NCBI GenBank assembly: GCA_031279475.1 | Contig: JAITIL010000003.1 | Coordinates: forward strand, 1-38,419 | Origin: Prevotellaceae bacterium | GTDB taxonomy: Bacteria > Bacteroidota > Bacteroidia > Bacteroidales > UBA932 | Direction: 5' to 3' | DNA: 38,419 nt | In this document: positions 1-8,063 of the stretch, piece after piece | Numbering within the stretch: position 1 is the first letter of the stretch | Layout: each line of letters begins with the position of its first letter | The notes under the pieces: model-generated | Databases searched by the model: none | The model's input: only the letters and a program-made list of their open reading frames with translations | What the model was told of the DNA's origin: nothing | Made by a program: the position numbers and the translations under genes

Positions 1-1
1 G

Positions 2-9
2 CAAAGATA
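2..9 (-). promoter_or_regulatory. Possible -7 promoter element for a gene left of the window
   Basis: Read on the minus strand these bases are TATCTTTG, a match to the Bacteroidota -7 consensus TAnnTTTG. No clear -33 TTTG is visible at the expected distance. It would drive a divergent gene lying outside the window, so this is an inference from the motif alone. Confidence 0.4.
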
Positions 10-39
10 CGTTTTTTTTTCATTTATCTATTTTTTTCG

Positions 40-47
40 TACCTTTG
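40..47 (+). promoter_or_regulatory. Promoter -7 element of carA
   Basis: TACCTTTG matches the Bacteroidota -7 consensus TAnnTTTG and lies 20 bases before the carA start codon, implying a very short leader. The upstream region is T-rich without an obvious -33 TTTG. Together with the element at 2-9 this makes a compact divergent promoter region. Confidence 0.6.
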
Positions 48-67
48 CGTAACTTAATATGATATAA

Positions 68-1147
68 ATGCAACGTTTGACTCCGGCCTCACTCATTCTT
101 TCCAACGGGGCAGTTTTTAATGGATTTTCATTCGGGCACGAGCAAGCGGCAGCCGGCGAAGTGGTGTTCAACACCGCCATGATGGGCTACCCTGAAAGCC
201 TCACCGACCCCTCCTACAAAGGACAACTGCTCGTATCAACCTATCCCCTTATCGGAAATTACGGGGTTCCGAAAAATGATTTCATTAAGGGACTGTCCGC
301 TTTCTATGAATCAGAACACATTCAGGTAAGCGGATTTATTGTATCCGATTATTCGTTTGAACACAGCCACTGGAACGCGGAAAAAAGTTTAGCCGATTGG
401 CTGAAAGCGCACAGGGTGCCGGCAATTTGCGGCGTCGATACGCGCGAGCTAACCAAGATACTGCGCGAAACCGGCTCCGTATTGGGGAAAATAATCGTAG
501 GCTGCCACGACACGGATTTCATCGACCCCAACGAAGAAAACTTAGTGGCACAGGCCAGCTGCAAAGAAATTATCCGCTATGGCGAAGGCTCGAAAACGGT
601 GGTGCTGGTGGATTGCGGCGTGAAGCACAACATCCTGCGCTGCTTAGTGCGGCGCAATGTTTCACTGGTTCGCGTGCCGTGGGATTATGATTTCAACAGC
701 ATGGAATACGACGGTTTATTCATCTCGAACGGTCCCGGAAACCCCGATTTTTGCGACGTTACGGTAAGCCATATCCGCACGGCCATGAATACGGGAAAGC
801 CCATTTGCGGCATTTGCATGGGCAACCAACTGCTATCGAAGGCAGGCGGGGCAAAGGTTTTCAAGCTGAAATACGGACACCGCAGCCACAACCAGCCGGT
901 GCGGATGGTGGGCACAAACCGCTGTTTCATCACCTCACAAAACCACGGCTACGCGGTAGACAACAACACGCTGGGGAAAGACTGGGAGCCGCTGTTTATC
1001 AACATGAACGACGACACCAACGAAGGCATACGCCATAAAACACGGCCGTTTTTCTCGGCGCAGTTCCATCCCGAAGCCTCAAGCGGCCCCACAGACACGG
1101 AATTCCTGTTTGATGATTTCTTAAAAACAATGAACAATGAACAATAA
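68..1147 (+). CDS. carA: Carbamoyl phosphate synthase, small (glutaminase) subunit
   Basis: The 359-residue product is the glutamine amidotransferase subunit that hydrolyses glutamine and channels ammonia to CarB for carbamoyl phosphate, the precursor of pyrimidines and arginine. The N-terminal CPSase small-chain domain covers about residues 1-150, with the typical FNTAMMGYPESLTDPSY stretch. The class I amidotransferase domain follows, with the nucleophile C250 in GICMGNQ and H334/E336 in FHPEA. The GNQ in place of the more common GHQ is not at a catalytic triad position. carB follows after 97 bases in the same direction, so the two are probably cotranscribed. The last residues (KTMNNEQ) are encoded by a heptamer-like AACAATG repeat that continues past the stop codon, so the C-terminal tail looks repeat-derived. 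The start is supported by the nearby -7 element. Confidence 0.97.
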   Translation: MQRLTPASLILSNGAVFNGFSFGHEQAAAGEVVFNTAMMGYPESLTDPSYKGQLLVSTYPLIGNYGVPKNDFIKGLSAFYESEHIQVSGFIVSDYSFEHSHWNAEKSLADWLKAHRVPAICGVDTRELTKILRETGSVLGKIIVGCHDTDFIDPNEENLVAQASCKEIIRYGEGSKTVVLVDCGVKHNILRCLVRRNVSLVRVPWDYDFNSMEYDGLFISNGPGNPDFCDVTVSHIRTAMNTGKPICGICMGNQLLSKAGGAKVFKLKYGHRSHNQPVRMVGTNRCFITSQNHGYAVDNNTLGKDWEPLFINMNDDTNEGIRHKTRPFFSAQFHPEASSGPTDTEFLFDDFLKTMNNEQ

Positions 1148-1244
1148 CAACAATCCTGCATTGCAGGGACAATACTTTATTAACCGTATGCTTCAGCTTA
1201 CGAATTGCCGGACCGACATCACTAATCACTAACCACTAATCACT
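1148..1244 (+). repeat. carA-carB spacer with small hairpins and a 4x heptamer repeat
   Basis: The spacer starts with leftover AACAAT-type repeat, then CCTGCATTGCAGG (small inverted repeat), then an 18-base imperfect hairpin at 1185-1202 (one T:T mismatch). Four heptamers ATCACTA/ATCACTA/ACCACTA/ATCACTA at 1218-1245 run directly into the carB ATG, so the last A is the first base of the start codon. No promoter or terminator is evident, so carB is probably read from the carA promoter. Confidence 0.75.
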
Positions 1245-4200
1245 ATGAAAGTATTGCTGCTCGGGTCGGGCGCCCTGAAAATAGGAGAAGCGGGAGAATT
1301 TGACTATTCGGGCTCGCAGGCGCTGAAAGCCCTGCGCGAAGAACACATCCACACGGTGCTTATTAACCCCAACATTGCCACCGTCCAAACATCCGAAGGC
1401 GTGGCCGACAAAATTTACTTCCTGCCCGTAACGCCGTTCTTCGTGGAAAAGGTCATCCGGAAAGAGAAGCCCGACGGTATTCTGCTTTCTTTCGGCGGAC
1501 AAACCGCGCTGAACTGCGGCGTGGAATTATACAAATCGGGGGTGCTCGAAAAATATAACGTAAAGGTGCTCGGCACGCCGGTGCAAGCCATTATCGACAC
1601 GGAAGACCGCGAACTGTTTGTGAAAAAACTCGACGAGATTGAGGTGAAAACCATCAAGAGCGAGGCGGTGGAAAGTATTGCCGCTGCGCGCCGCGCCGCC
1701 GCCGAACTCGGCTATCCGGTGATTATCAGGGCGGCCTACGCCCTGGGCGGGCTCGGAAGCGGCTTCTGCGACAACGAGGCGGAACTGGATAAGCTGGCGG
1801 GAAAAGCGTTTTCTTATTCGCCGCAAATCCTGGTGGAGAAATCGCTGAAAGGATGGAAGGAAGTGGAATACGAGGTGGTGCGCGACCGGTACGACAATTG
1901 CATCACGGTGTGCAACATGGAAAACTTCGACCCGCTGGGCATCCACACCGGCGAGAGCATTGTGGTGGCGCCCTCGCAAACCCTTACAAACAGCGAATAC
2001 CACAAATTGCGCGAACTCTCTATACGCATCATCCGCCACATCGGGATTATCGGCGAATGTAACGTGCAATATGCGTTCGACCCCGAATCGGAAGACTACC
2101 GCGTGATTGAGGTGAACGCCCGCCTGAGCCGCTCGTCGGCGCTGGCGTCGAAGGCCACCGGCTACCCCCTGGCTTTTGTGGCGGCGAAATTGGGATTGGG
2201 ACACGGTTTATTTGAACTGAAAAACTCCGTGACGAAAACCACGCCGGCGTTCTTTGAGCCGGCGCTCGATTATATTGTCTGCAAAATTCCGCGCTGGGAC
2301 TTGGGGAAATTCCACGGCGTGTCGCGCGAAATCGGCAGCAGCATGAAGAGCGTTGGCGAGGTAATGGCCATTGGCCGGAGCTTTGAAGAGGTGATACAAA
2401 AAGGCCTGCGGATGATTGGACAGGGCGCGCACGGCTTTGTGGCGAACAGGGAAATTGTAATCGACAACATCGAAAAGGCGCTGCGCGAGCCCACCGACAA
2501 CCGCATCTTTGTCATTGAAAAAGCATTCAAACAGGGTTACTCGATAGACGAGATACACGACTTAACAAAAATCGACCGCTGGTTCCTGCAAAAGCTGCAC
2601 AACATTATGGCCACAGCCAACACGCTGGAAGAAAAAAACAGCTTGAAAGAAGTGCCGGACGAGCTGCTTCGCACGGCAAAGAAACAGGGCTTTTCGGATT
2701 TCCAGATTGCACGCTTGGTGTTCAAAAGTAAAAACAACCACCACGAGACGGCAGCTCAAATACGCGCACACCGCAAGAAAACAGGATTGCTGCCGGTAGT
2801 AAAGCAAATCGACACGCTGGCGGCGGAATATCCGGCGCAAACGAATTACCTGTACCTTACCTACAACGGAACTGCGCATGACGTGCGCTATTCAGGCGAC
2901 CGGCGCTCTATCGTGGTCTTGGGCTCCGGCGCCTACCGCATCGGGAGTTCGGTGGAGTTCGACTGGTGTTCGGTGAACGCCGTAAAAACCATACGCGAGC
3001 AGGGTTGGCGCGGCGTAATGATTAACTACAACCCCGAAACGGTAAGCACCGACTACGACATGTGCGACCGGCTGTATTTCGACGAACTGACCTTTGAACG
3101 GGTCATGGACATCGTGGAGCTGGAAAACCCGCATGGCGTGGTGGTATCGGTGGGCGGACAAATACCCAACAACCTGGCGCTGCGCTTAGACCGGGCGCAA
3201 GTGCCCATACTGGGCACGTCTGCGCAACACATCGACCGCGCCGAAGACCGGCACAAATTCTCGTCCATGCTCGACCGCCTGGGCGTCGACCAGCCACGCT
3301 GGAAAGAGCTGAGCAACATGAACGACATCTTCAACTTCGTAGAAGAAGTGGGCTATCCGGTGTTGGTGCGCCCTTCCTACGTGCTGTCGGGCGCGGCCAT
3401 GAACGTGTGCTCCAACAACACCGAGCTGGAAATGTTCCTGCAACTGGCCGCCAACGTGTCGAGCGAACACCCGGTAGTGGTAAGCGAGTTCATCGAAAAC
3501 GCGAAAGAAATAGAACTCGACGCCGTAGCCGACAAAGGCGAAGTGGTGGCGTATGCCATCTCGGAGCACATCGAATTTGCCGGCGTACATTCGGGCGACG
3601 CCACCATACAGTTCCCGCCGCAAAAACTGTATGTGGAAACCGCGCGGCGCATCAAGAAAATTGCGCGCCAGATTGCGCAGGCGCTCGAAATTTCGGGGCC
3701 TTTCAATATCCAATTCCTGGCGAAAGAAAACGACATCAAGGTGATTGAATGTAACCTGCGCGCCTCGCGCAGCTTCCCTTTCGTGTCGAAAGTATTGAAG
3801 ATAAATTTCATTGAATTAGCCACAAAAATAATGATGGGGCTGCCGGTAGAAAAGCCGAACAAGAACGTATTCGACCTCGATTATGTAGGCATCAAGGCTT
3901 CGCAATTTTCGTTCACCCGCCTGCAGAAAGCCGACCCGGTGCTGGGCGTCGATATGGCGTCGACCGGCGAAGTAGGCTGCATCGGCGACGACAGTCCCGA
4001 AGCCGTGCTGAAAGCCATGCTGTCGGTGGGCTACCGCATTCCGGAGAAAACCATTCTGCTCTCCAGCGGCGACGCCAAGCAGAAAGCCGCACTGTTGCCC
4101 GCCGCGCAACTCCTCGACAAAAAAGGTTTTTCCATTTTCGCCACCACCGGCACCTGCCACTATCTCACGGCCAACGGCGTGAACGCGCAGTTAGCCCACT

Positions 4201-4448
4201 GGCCGGGCGAAGAAGGAACGCCGCAGGCGTTAGACCTCTTGCACGAAAAGAAAATTGATTTCGTGGTGAACATCCCCAAAAACCTGTCGACCCGCGAACT
4301 GAGCAAAGGCTACATGGTGCGGCGGGCGGCCATTGACTACAACATCCCGCTTATTACCAACGGACGGTTGGCCACCGCTTTTATCCACGCATTCTGCACG
4401 CTGAGCGTGGACGACATACAAATAAAAAGTTGGGATGAGTATAAGTAG
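1245..4448 (+). CDS. carB: Carbamoyl phosphate synthase, large (synthetase) subunit
   Basis: The 1067-residue product matches the family length (about 1070). It makes carbamoyl phosphate from bicarbonate, ammonia and two ATP. The duplicated synthetase architecture is visible. The first half opens with LLLGSGALKIGEAGEFDYSG and has an ATP-grasp region at about residues 125-390, with IRAAYALGGLGSG. After the middle oligomerisation region, the second half begins near residue 555 with VVLGSGAYRIGSSVEFDW and has its own ATP-grasp segment, with VRPSYVLSGAAM. The last 130 or so residues form the MGS-like allosteric domain (FATTGTCHYL). It is the second gene of the carAB operon and ends at a hairpin terminator. 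Confidence 0.98.
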   Translation: MKVLLLGSGALKIGEAGEFDYSGSQALKALREEHIHTVLINPNIATVQTSEGVADKIYFLPVTPFFVEKVIRKEKPDGILLSFGGQTALNCGVELYKSGVLEKYNVKVLGTPVQAIIDTEDRELFVKKLDEIEVKTIKSEAVESIAAARRAAAELGYPVIIRAAYALGGLGSGFCDNEAELDKLAGKAFSYSPQILVEKSLKGWKEVEYEVVRDRYDNCITVCNMENFDPLGIHTGESIVVAPSQTLTNSEYHKLRELSIRIIRHIGIIGECNVQYAFDPESEDYRVIEVNARLSRSSALASKATGYPLAFVAAKLGLGHGLFELKNSVTKTTPAFFEPALDYIVCKIPRWDLGKFHGVSREIGSSMKSVGEVMAIGRSFEEVIQKGLRMIGQGAHGFVANREIVIDNIEKALREPTDNRIFVIEKAFKQGYSIDEIHDLTKIDRWFLQKLHNIMATANTLEEKNSLKEVPDELLRTAKKQGFSDFQIARLVFKSKNNHHETAAQIRAHRKKTGLLPVVKQIDTLAAEYPAQTNYLYLTYNGTAHDVRYSGDRRSIVVLGSGAYRIGSSVEFDWCSVNAVKTIREQGWRGVMINYNPETVSTDYDMCDRLYFDELTFERVMDIVELENPHGVVVSVGGQIPNNLALRLDRAQVPILGTSAQHIDRAEDRHKFSSMLDRLGVDQPRWKELSNMNDIFNFVEEVGYPVLVRPSYVLSGAAMNVCSNNTELEMFLQLAANVSSEHPVVVSEFIENAKEIELDAVADKGEVVAYAISEHIEFAGVHSGDATIQFPPQKLYVETARRIKKIARQIAQALEISGPFNIQFLAKENDIKVIECNLRASRSFPFVSKVLKINFIELATKIMMGLPVEKPNKNVFDLDYVGIKASQFSFTRLQKADPVLGVDMASTGEVGCIGDDSPEAVLKAMLSVGYRIPEKTILLSSGDAKQKAALLPAAQLLDKKGFSIFATTGTCHYLTANGVNAQLAHWPGEEGTPQALDLLHEKKIDFVVNIPKNLSTRELSKGYMVRRAAIDYNIPLITNGRLATAFIHAFCTLSVDDIQIKSWDEYK

Positions 4449-4452
4449 CGTA

Positions 4453-4478
4453 ATCAGGTTTTCATCCTGATGTTTTTT
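4453..4478 (+). terminator. Intrinsic terminator after carB
   Basis: A 6-bp stem ATCAGG/CCTGAT with a 7-base loop is followed by GTTTTTT. It sits 5 bases after the carB stop and between convergent carB and sufD. Confidence 0.7.
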
Positions 4479-4500
4479 ATACAAAGACACGTGTTATTTC

Positions 4501-5532
4501 TCAGCAGCAGTGGCGGGCGCAGCCGGCGCAGGGGTGCAGTTCGCCGCGCAACCGTTTGCCCACCAAATCGGCGATGCGTTCCCGCAAAGGAGGTAGGGTG
4601 ATGCGCTCAATCACATCGTGCGCAAAGGCGAATTGCTGCAGGAACTGCGCTTCGGCCAGGCTAATGCCCCGCGAGCGAAGGTAAAACAGCGCATTCTCGT
4701 CAATCCGGCCAATGGTGGCGCCGTGTGCGCACTTCACATCATCGGCGTAAATTTCCAGATGGGGTTGTATGTACATTTTCGCGGCCGGCGCAAGCAGCAT
4801 ATTGTGGTTTTCCTGCATGGCTTCCGTTTTCTGCGCATCCTTGTCCACCCGGATGTGGCCATTGAAATACCCCACCGCCCGGTCGTCGAGCAGGCCTTTG
4901 AAGAGCTGGTTGCTCCGGCACGACGACACGGCGTGTCGCACCCGCACCGCATTGGTTATCCGCTGCGCGCCATCGCACAAGAACAAGCCGTTTAACGCAC
5001 ATTCCGCCTGCTCGCCCTGCAACGTCACCTCGAAGCGGTTTTCAATAGTTCCGCCGTGCAACGTAATGAGGGTACACGAAAAAAAACTGTGTTTCTCCTG
5101 CTGCACCTTTATATTAGTAGTATGCGTAGAAGTGTTATGTTCGTTTTGCATCATCAAGATACGGAGTTGCGCCCCTTCCGCCAAGTGAAACTCATTCCAT
5201 GTTTCGGTGACGAACGCAAAATCCGACGTGGTATGGTCGCACAATATCAAACTTGCCGAAACGCCCGCTTCCACCGTAACGGTATTCCTCACCTGCACTT
5301 CCGGGAAGGCATGGCCTTCGCGCACACTAATAATTTGTATGGGCTTAGGCGTTTGCGAATGGTTAAAATCAAGCCGCACGCCCTGTTCGCCGGTATTTTT
5401 CCCCACACCGGCGCCATTCATCAGGTAAATTTTTTCTGTATCAAGTCCCGGCACATCGCAATAGAAGCGCGTGGTCAAGGGTTTCAACTGTGAGCAATCT
5501 GTCATTTGGTTTTCGCGGGTTTCATTCGACAT
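4501..5532 (-). CDS. sufD: Fe-S cluster assembly protein SufD, N-terminally short
   Basis: The 343-residue product belongs to the SufB/SufD family, scaffold partners in the SufBCD iron-sulfur cluster assembly complex. The core beta-helix and C-terminal region are clear: EIYADDVKCAHGATIG (C268, H270), LFYLRSRGIS, and a Cys-rich tail ending HPCAGCARHCC. SufD proteins of Bacteroidota are usually about 440-450 residues. Here roughly the first 100 residues of the helical N-terminal domain are absent, and the region between FYCDVPG and PKPIQI looks shortened. The ATG at 5532 was chosen because it follows the stop of the upstream gene by one base; a longer open frame runs into that gene but would not be homologous. 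sufB and sufC are not adjacent. Function is likely retained but should not be assumed. Confidence 0.85.
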   Translation of the reverse strand: MSNETRENQMTDCSQLKPLTTRFYCDVPGLDTEKIYLMNGAGVGKNTGEQGVRLDFNHSQTPKPIQIISVREGHAFPEVQVRNTVTVEAGVSASLILCDHTTSDFAFVTETWNEFHLAEGAQLRILMMQNEHNTSTHTTNIKVQQEKHSFFSCTLITLHGGTIENRFEVTLQGEQAECALNGLFLCDGAQRITNAVRVRHAVSSCRSNQLFKGLLDDRAVGYFNGHIRVDKDAQKTEAMQENHNMLLAPAAKMYIQPHLEIYADDVKCAHGATIGRIDENALFYLRSRGISLAEAQFLQQFAFAHDVIERITLPPLRERIADLVGKRLRGELHPCAGCARHCC

Positions 5533-5533
5533 A

Positions 5534-6046
5534 TTATCCGGCCGTAAACCAATCCTTATACATGAGGTAGCCGGCCGCATTGCCACGCACCATTTCCACC
5601 AGCTTCTCATCACTGTCTTTCACTTTTCTGGCCGGGATACCCGCATACACGCCGGGCTCCAGCACCTTGTCGCTAAGCACAATGGCGCCCGCGGCAATAA
5701 TCGTATTATCGGCAATCACGGCGTTGTCCATCAAAATGGCGCCCATGCCCACCAGCACATTGTTGCCCACTTTTGCACCGTGAATAATAGCATTGTGCCC
5801 CACCGACACGTCATTGCCGATTTCCACTACCGAGCGATTATGAAGGGTATGCAACACCGCGCCGTCCTGGATATTCACGCGGTCGCCGAGCCGGATGGGG
5901 TTCACGTCGCCCCGCAGCACGGCCGAATACCAGATACTGCAATCGTCGCCCATCACCACATCTCCCACAACCACAGCGTTTTCCGCAATGAAACAGCGTT
6001 TTCCCATGTATGGTTCAACACCTCGAACAGCCCGAATAATAGCCAT
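5534..6046 (-). CDS. Gamma-carbonic-anhydrase-family hexapeptide-repeat protein
   Basis: The 170-residue product has a left-handed beta-helix made of hexapeptide repeats, as in the YrdA/PaaY/CaiE group. Putative metal ligands are present: H66 (or H69) in VLHTLHN and H84/H89 in VGHNAIIHG. The conserved entry stretch SAVLRGDVNPIRLGDRVNIQDG precedes them. These proteins bind Zn or Fe, and only some have shown carbonic anhydrase activity. The ATG at 6046 (MAIIRAV) is preferred over an upstream in-frame ATG at 6094, because it is preceded by a purine-rich AGGGGAG and matches family N-termini. The gene is separated from sufD by a single base, implying translational coupling and one operon. Confidence 0.9.
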   Translation of the reverse strand: MAIIRAVRGVEPYMGKRCFIAENAVVVGDVVMGDDCSIWYSAVLRGDVNPIRLGDRVNIQDGAVLHTLHNRSVVEIGNDVSVGHNAIIHGAKVGNNVLVGMGAILMDNAVIADNTIIAAGAIVLSDKVLEPGVYAGIPARKVKDSDEKLVEMVRGNAAGYLMYKDWFTAG

Positions 6047-6069
6047 AACTTTCTCCCCTAATTTACAAA

Positions 6070-6077
6070 CAAAGTTA
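6070..6077 (-). promoter_or_regulatory. Possible -7 element for the gamma-CA/sufD operon
   Basis: The minus strand reads TAACTTTG, matching TAnnTTTG, 23 bases before the chosen start at 6046. A good -33 element is not visible. The position inside the upstream in-frame extension also supports the downstream start codon. Confidence 0.5.
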
Positions 6078-6100
6078 GAAATATTTCCTCGCATTTCCTA

Positions 6101-6131
6101 TTGTTTTTCAAAAAAAAAGATATTACATTTG
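6101..6131 (+). promoter_or_regulatory. Promoter of the korAB genes
   Basis: TTG at 6101-6103 and TACATTTG at 6124-6131 are separated by 20 bases and fit the Bacteroidota -33/-7 pattern. The leader to the korA ATG at 6209 is about 70 bases and AT-rich. No riboswitch fold was recognised. Confidence 0.6.
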
Positions 6132-6208
6132 TAACAGTTTTACCTGTAATTTGCAAATAAATACGCTAAATATCTTTAAATTTATAATTAAATCTCGTTT
6201 TAATTGAT

Positions 6209-8041
6209 ATGCATAAATTAGTTGACTTGTCGGATGTGGTTATTCGCTTTTCGGGTGATTCGGGCGACGGAATGCAGCTCACGGGCACTTTGTTTGCCGA
6301 TACGTCGGCCTTAATGGGCAATGATGTATCGACGTTTCCCGATTTTCCTGCCGAAATCAGGGCGCCGCAAGGCTCTATCACGGGGGTGTCGGGCTTCCAG
6401 GTACACATCGGCGACCACAAAATCAGCACGCCCGGCGATTTTTGCGACGTGCTGGTAGCCATGAATCCCGCGGCGCTCCGCGCCAACACGGCCTGGCTGA
6501 AACCCACTTCCACCGTTATTCTCGACGCCGACACGTTTGACGAAAAAGGATTAACCCGCGCAGGTTTTAAGACCGGCAACGCCATCAAAGAACTGGGCAT
6601 CGAAGACCGCAATATTATTTTCGCGCCAATCACTTCTTTAACGAAAGAAAGTTTGAAAGACAGCGGGATGGACGTCAAGTCCATCATACGCAACAAAAAC
6701 ATGTTTGCGCTCGGCGTCTGCTATTTTCTCTTCAACCGGTCGCTCGAAGCCACCGAGAAATATTGCGAAATAAAGTTCCGCAAGAAGCCGCAATTCATCG
6801 CGTCCAATAAAAAAGTGTTGCGCGACGGTTTCAATTACGCCTCGAACATCCACGCCATACAAAACACGTATGTGGTGAAGCCGGCCGCCAACCTGCCAAA
6901 GGGCGTTTACCGCAACATCAACGGAAACCAGGCGCTGGCATGGGGTTTGATTGCCGCTTCCGAGAAGTCGGGACGGCCGTTGTTTTGTGGCTCCTACCCT
7001 ATTACGCCGGCCACCAGTATTCTCGAAGAACTGGCGCTGCGCAAGGATTTAGGGGTGAAAACGCTGCAATGCGAAGACGAGATTGCAGGCGTCTGCACCG
7101 CCATTGGCGCGGCCTTTGCCGGGAATTTAGCGGTCACCACCACGTCGGGGCCGGGCTTTTCGCTGAAAAGCGAAGCGCTGGGACTGGCGATGATTACCGA
7201 GTTGCCGCTGATAGTGGTGGATGTGCAGCGCAGCGGGCCTTCTACCGGCATTCCCACAAAAACCGAGCAAACCGACCTGCTGCAGGCGCTCTACGGCCGC
7301 AACGGCGAATGTCCCATTGCGGTTATTGCGTCGCATTCACCGTCGCACTGCTTCGACGCCGCATTCTGGGCGGGCAAGCTGGCCATGGAACACATGATGC
7401 CGGTTATTCTCCTTTCCGAAGGATTCCTCGGCAACGGCTCCGAGCCATGGAAAATTCCAAGCATGGACGACTATCCCGAAATTAAACCGCCGGTGGTGGC
7501 CGAGAACGACACCAATTACCAACCGTTTGTGCGCGACAAAAAACGCATGACGCGCCGCTGGGCGCTTGCGGGAACACCGGGCGTGGAACACCGGCTGGGC
7601 GGACTGGAGAAGGACAACGACGGCCAGGTGTCCAACAACCCGCTGGTGCATGAACGCATGGTGCACGAACGCGCCGAAAAGGTAGCCCGCGTTGCCAATT
7701 TCATCCCCGAATTGCAGGTCACAGGCCCCGAACAGGGCGATATCCTCCTCGTGGGATGGGGCGGCACTTTCGGACATCTCTACACGGCGCTTGAAGAGCT
7801 CCGCGCCAGAAAGATAAAGGCGAGCCTCGCGCATTTTGATTTCATCAATCCTTTGCCGCACAATACCGCTGAAGTGTTCGGCAAATTCAAAAAAATACTC
7901 GTTTGCGAACTGAACAGCGGGCAGTTTGCCGGTTATTTGCGCATGCAACACCAGCAATTCACCTACCGCCAATATAATAAAGTGCAAGGACAGCCTTTCA
8001 CGGTGGAAGAAATTGTAAATGCCGTTGCCAATCTTCAATAA
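6209..8041 (+). CDS. korA: 2-oxoacid:ferredoxin oxidoreductase, fused gamma-alpha subunit (2-oxoglutarate type)
   Basis: The 610-residue protein joins the gamma-type catalytic domain (about residues 8-190, with VVIRFSGDSGDGMQLTGTL) to the pyruvate:ferredoxin oxidoreductase alpha domain (from about residue 225, with YPITPATSILEELA) and a C-terminal transketolase-like region (ILLVGWGGTFGH). With KorB it catalyses reversible, CoA-dependent oxidation of a 2-oxoacid, most likely 2-oxoglutarate, with ferredoxin as electron carrier. The two-subunit gamma-alpha plus beta arrangement without a delta ferredoxin subunit is the usual form in Bacteroidota. korB starts 22 bases downstream. Substrate is inferred from family resemblance and the neighbouring gdhA; branched-chain or pyruvate specificity cannot be excluded. 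Confidence 0.93.
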   Translation: MHKLVDLSDVVIRFSGDSGDGMQLTGTLFADTSALMGNDVSTFPDFPAEIRAPQGSITGVSGFQVHIGDHKISTPGDFCDVLVAMNPAALRANTAWLKPTSTVILDADTFDEKGLTRAGFKTGNAIKELGIEDRNIIFAPITSLTKESLKDSGMDVKSIIRNKNMFALGVCYFLFNRSLEATEKYCEIKFRKKPQFIASNKKVLRDGFNYASNIHAIQNTYVVKPAANLPKGVYRNINGNQALAWGLIAASEKSGRPLFCGSYPITPATSILEELALRKDLGVKTLQCEDEIAGVCTAIGAAFAGNLAVTTTSGPGFSLKSEALGLAMITELPLIVVDVQRSGPSTGIPTKTEQTDLLQALYGRNGECPIAVIASHSPSHCFDAAFWAGKLAMEHMMPVILLSEGFLGNGSEPWKIPSMDDYPEIKPPVVAENDTNYQPFVRDKKRMTRRWALAGTPGVEHRLGGLEKDNDGQVSNNPLVHERMVHERAEKVARVANFIPELQVTGPEQGDILLVGWGGTFGHLYTALEELRARKIKASLAHFDFINPLPHNTAEVFGKFKKILVCELNSGQFAGYLRMQHQQFTYRQYNKVQGQPFTVEEIVNAVANLQ

Positions 8042-8063
8042 TTTAAAACAGTTGTCATCCCTT

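Noticed and set aside
1527..2204. 225-codon minus-strand frame inside carB
   Set aside because: It lies antisense to a well-conserved ATP-grasp region and has His/Arg/Phe-rich composition typical of antisense shadows.
5533..5613. Extended N-terminus for sufD (MMRSWWKW...)
   Set aside because: The extra 27 residues overlap the gamma-CA coding end in another frame and resemble no SufD N-terminus; ATG at 5532 directly follows the upstream stop.
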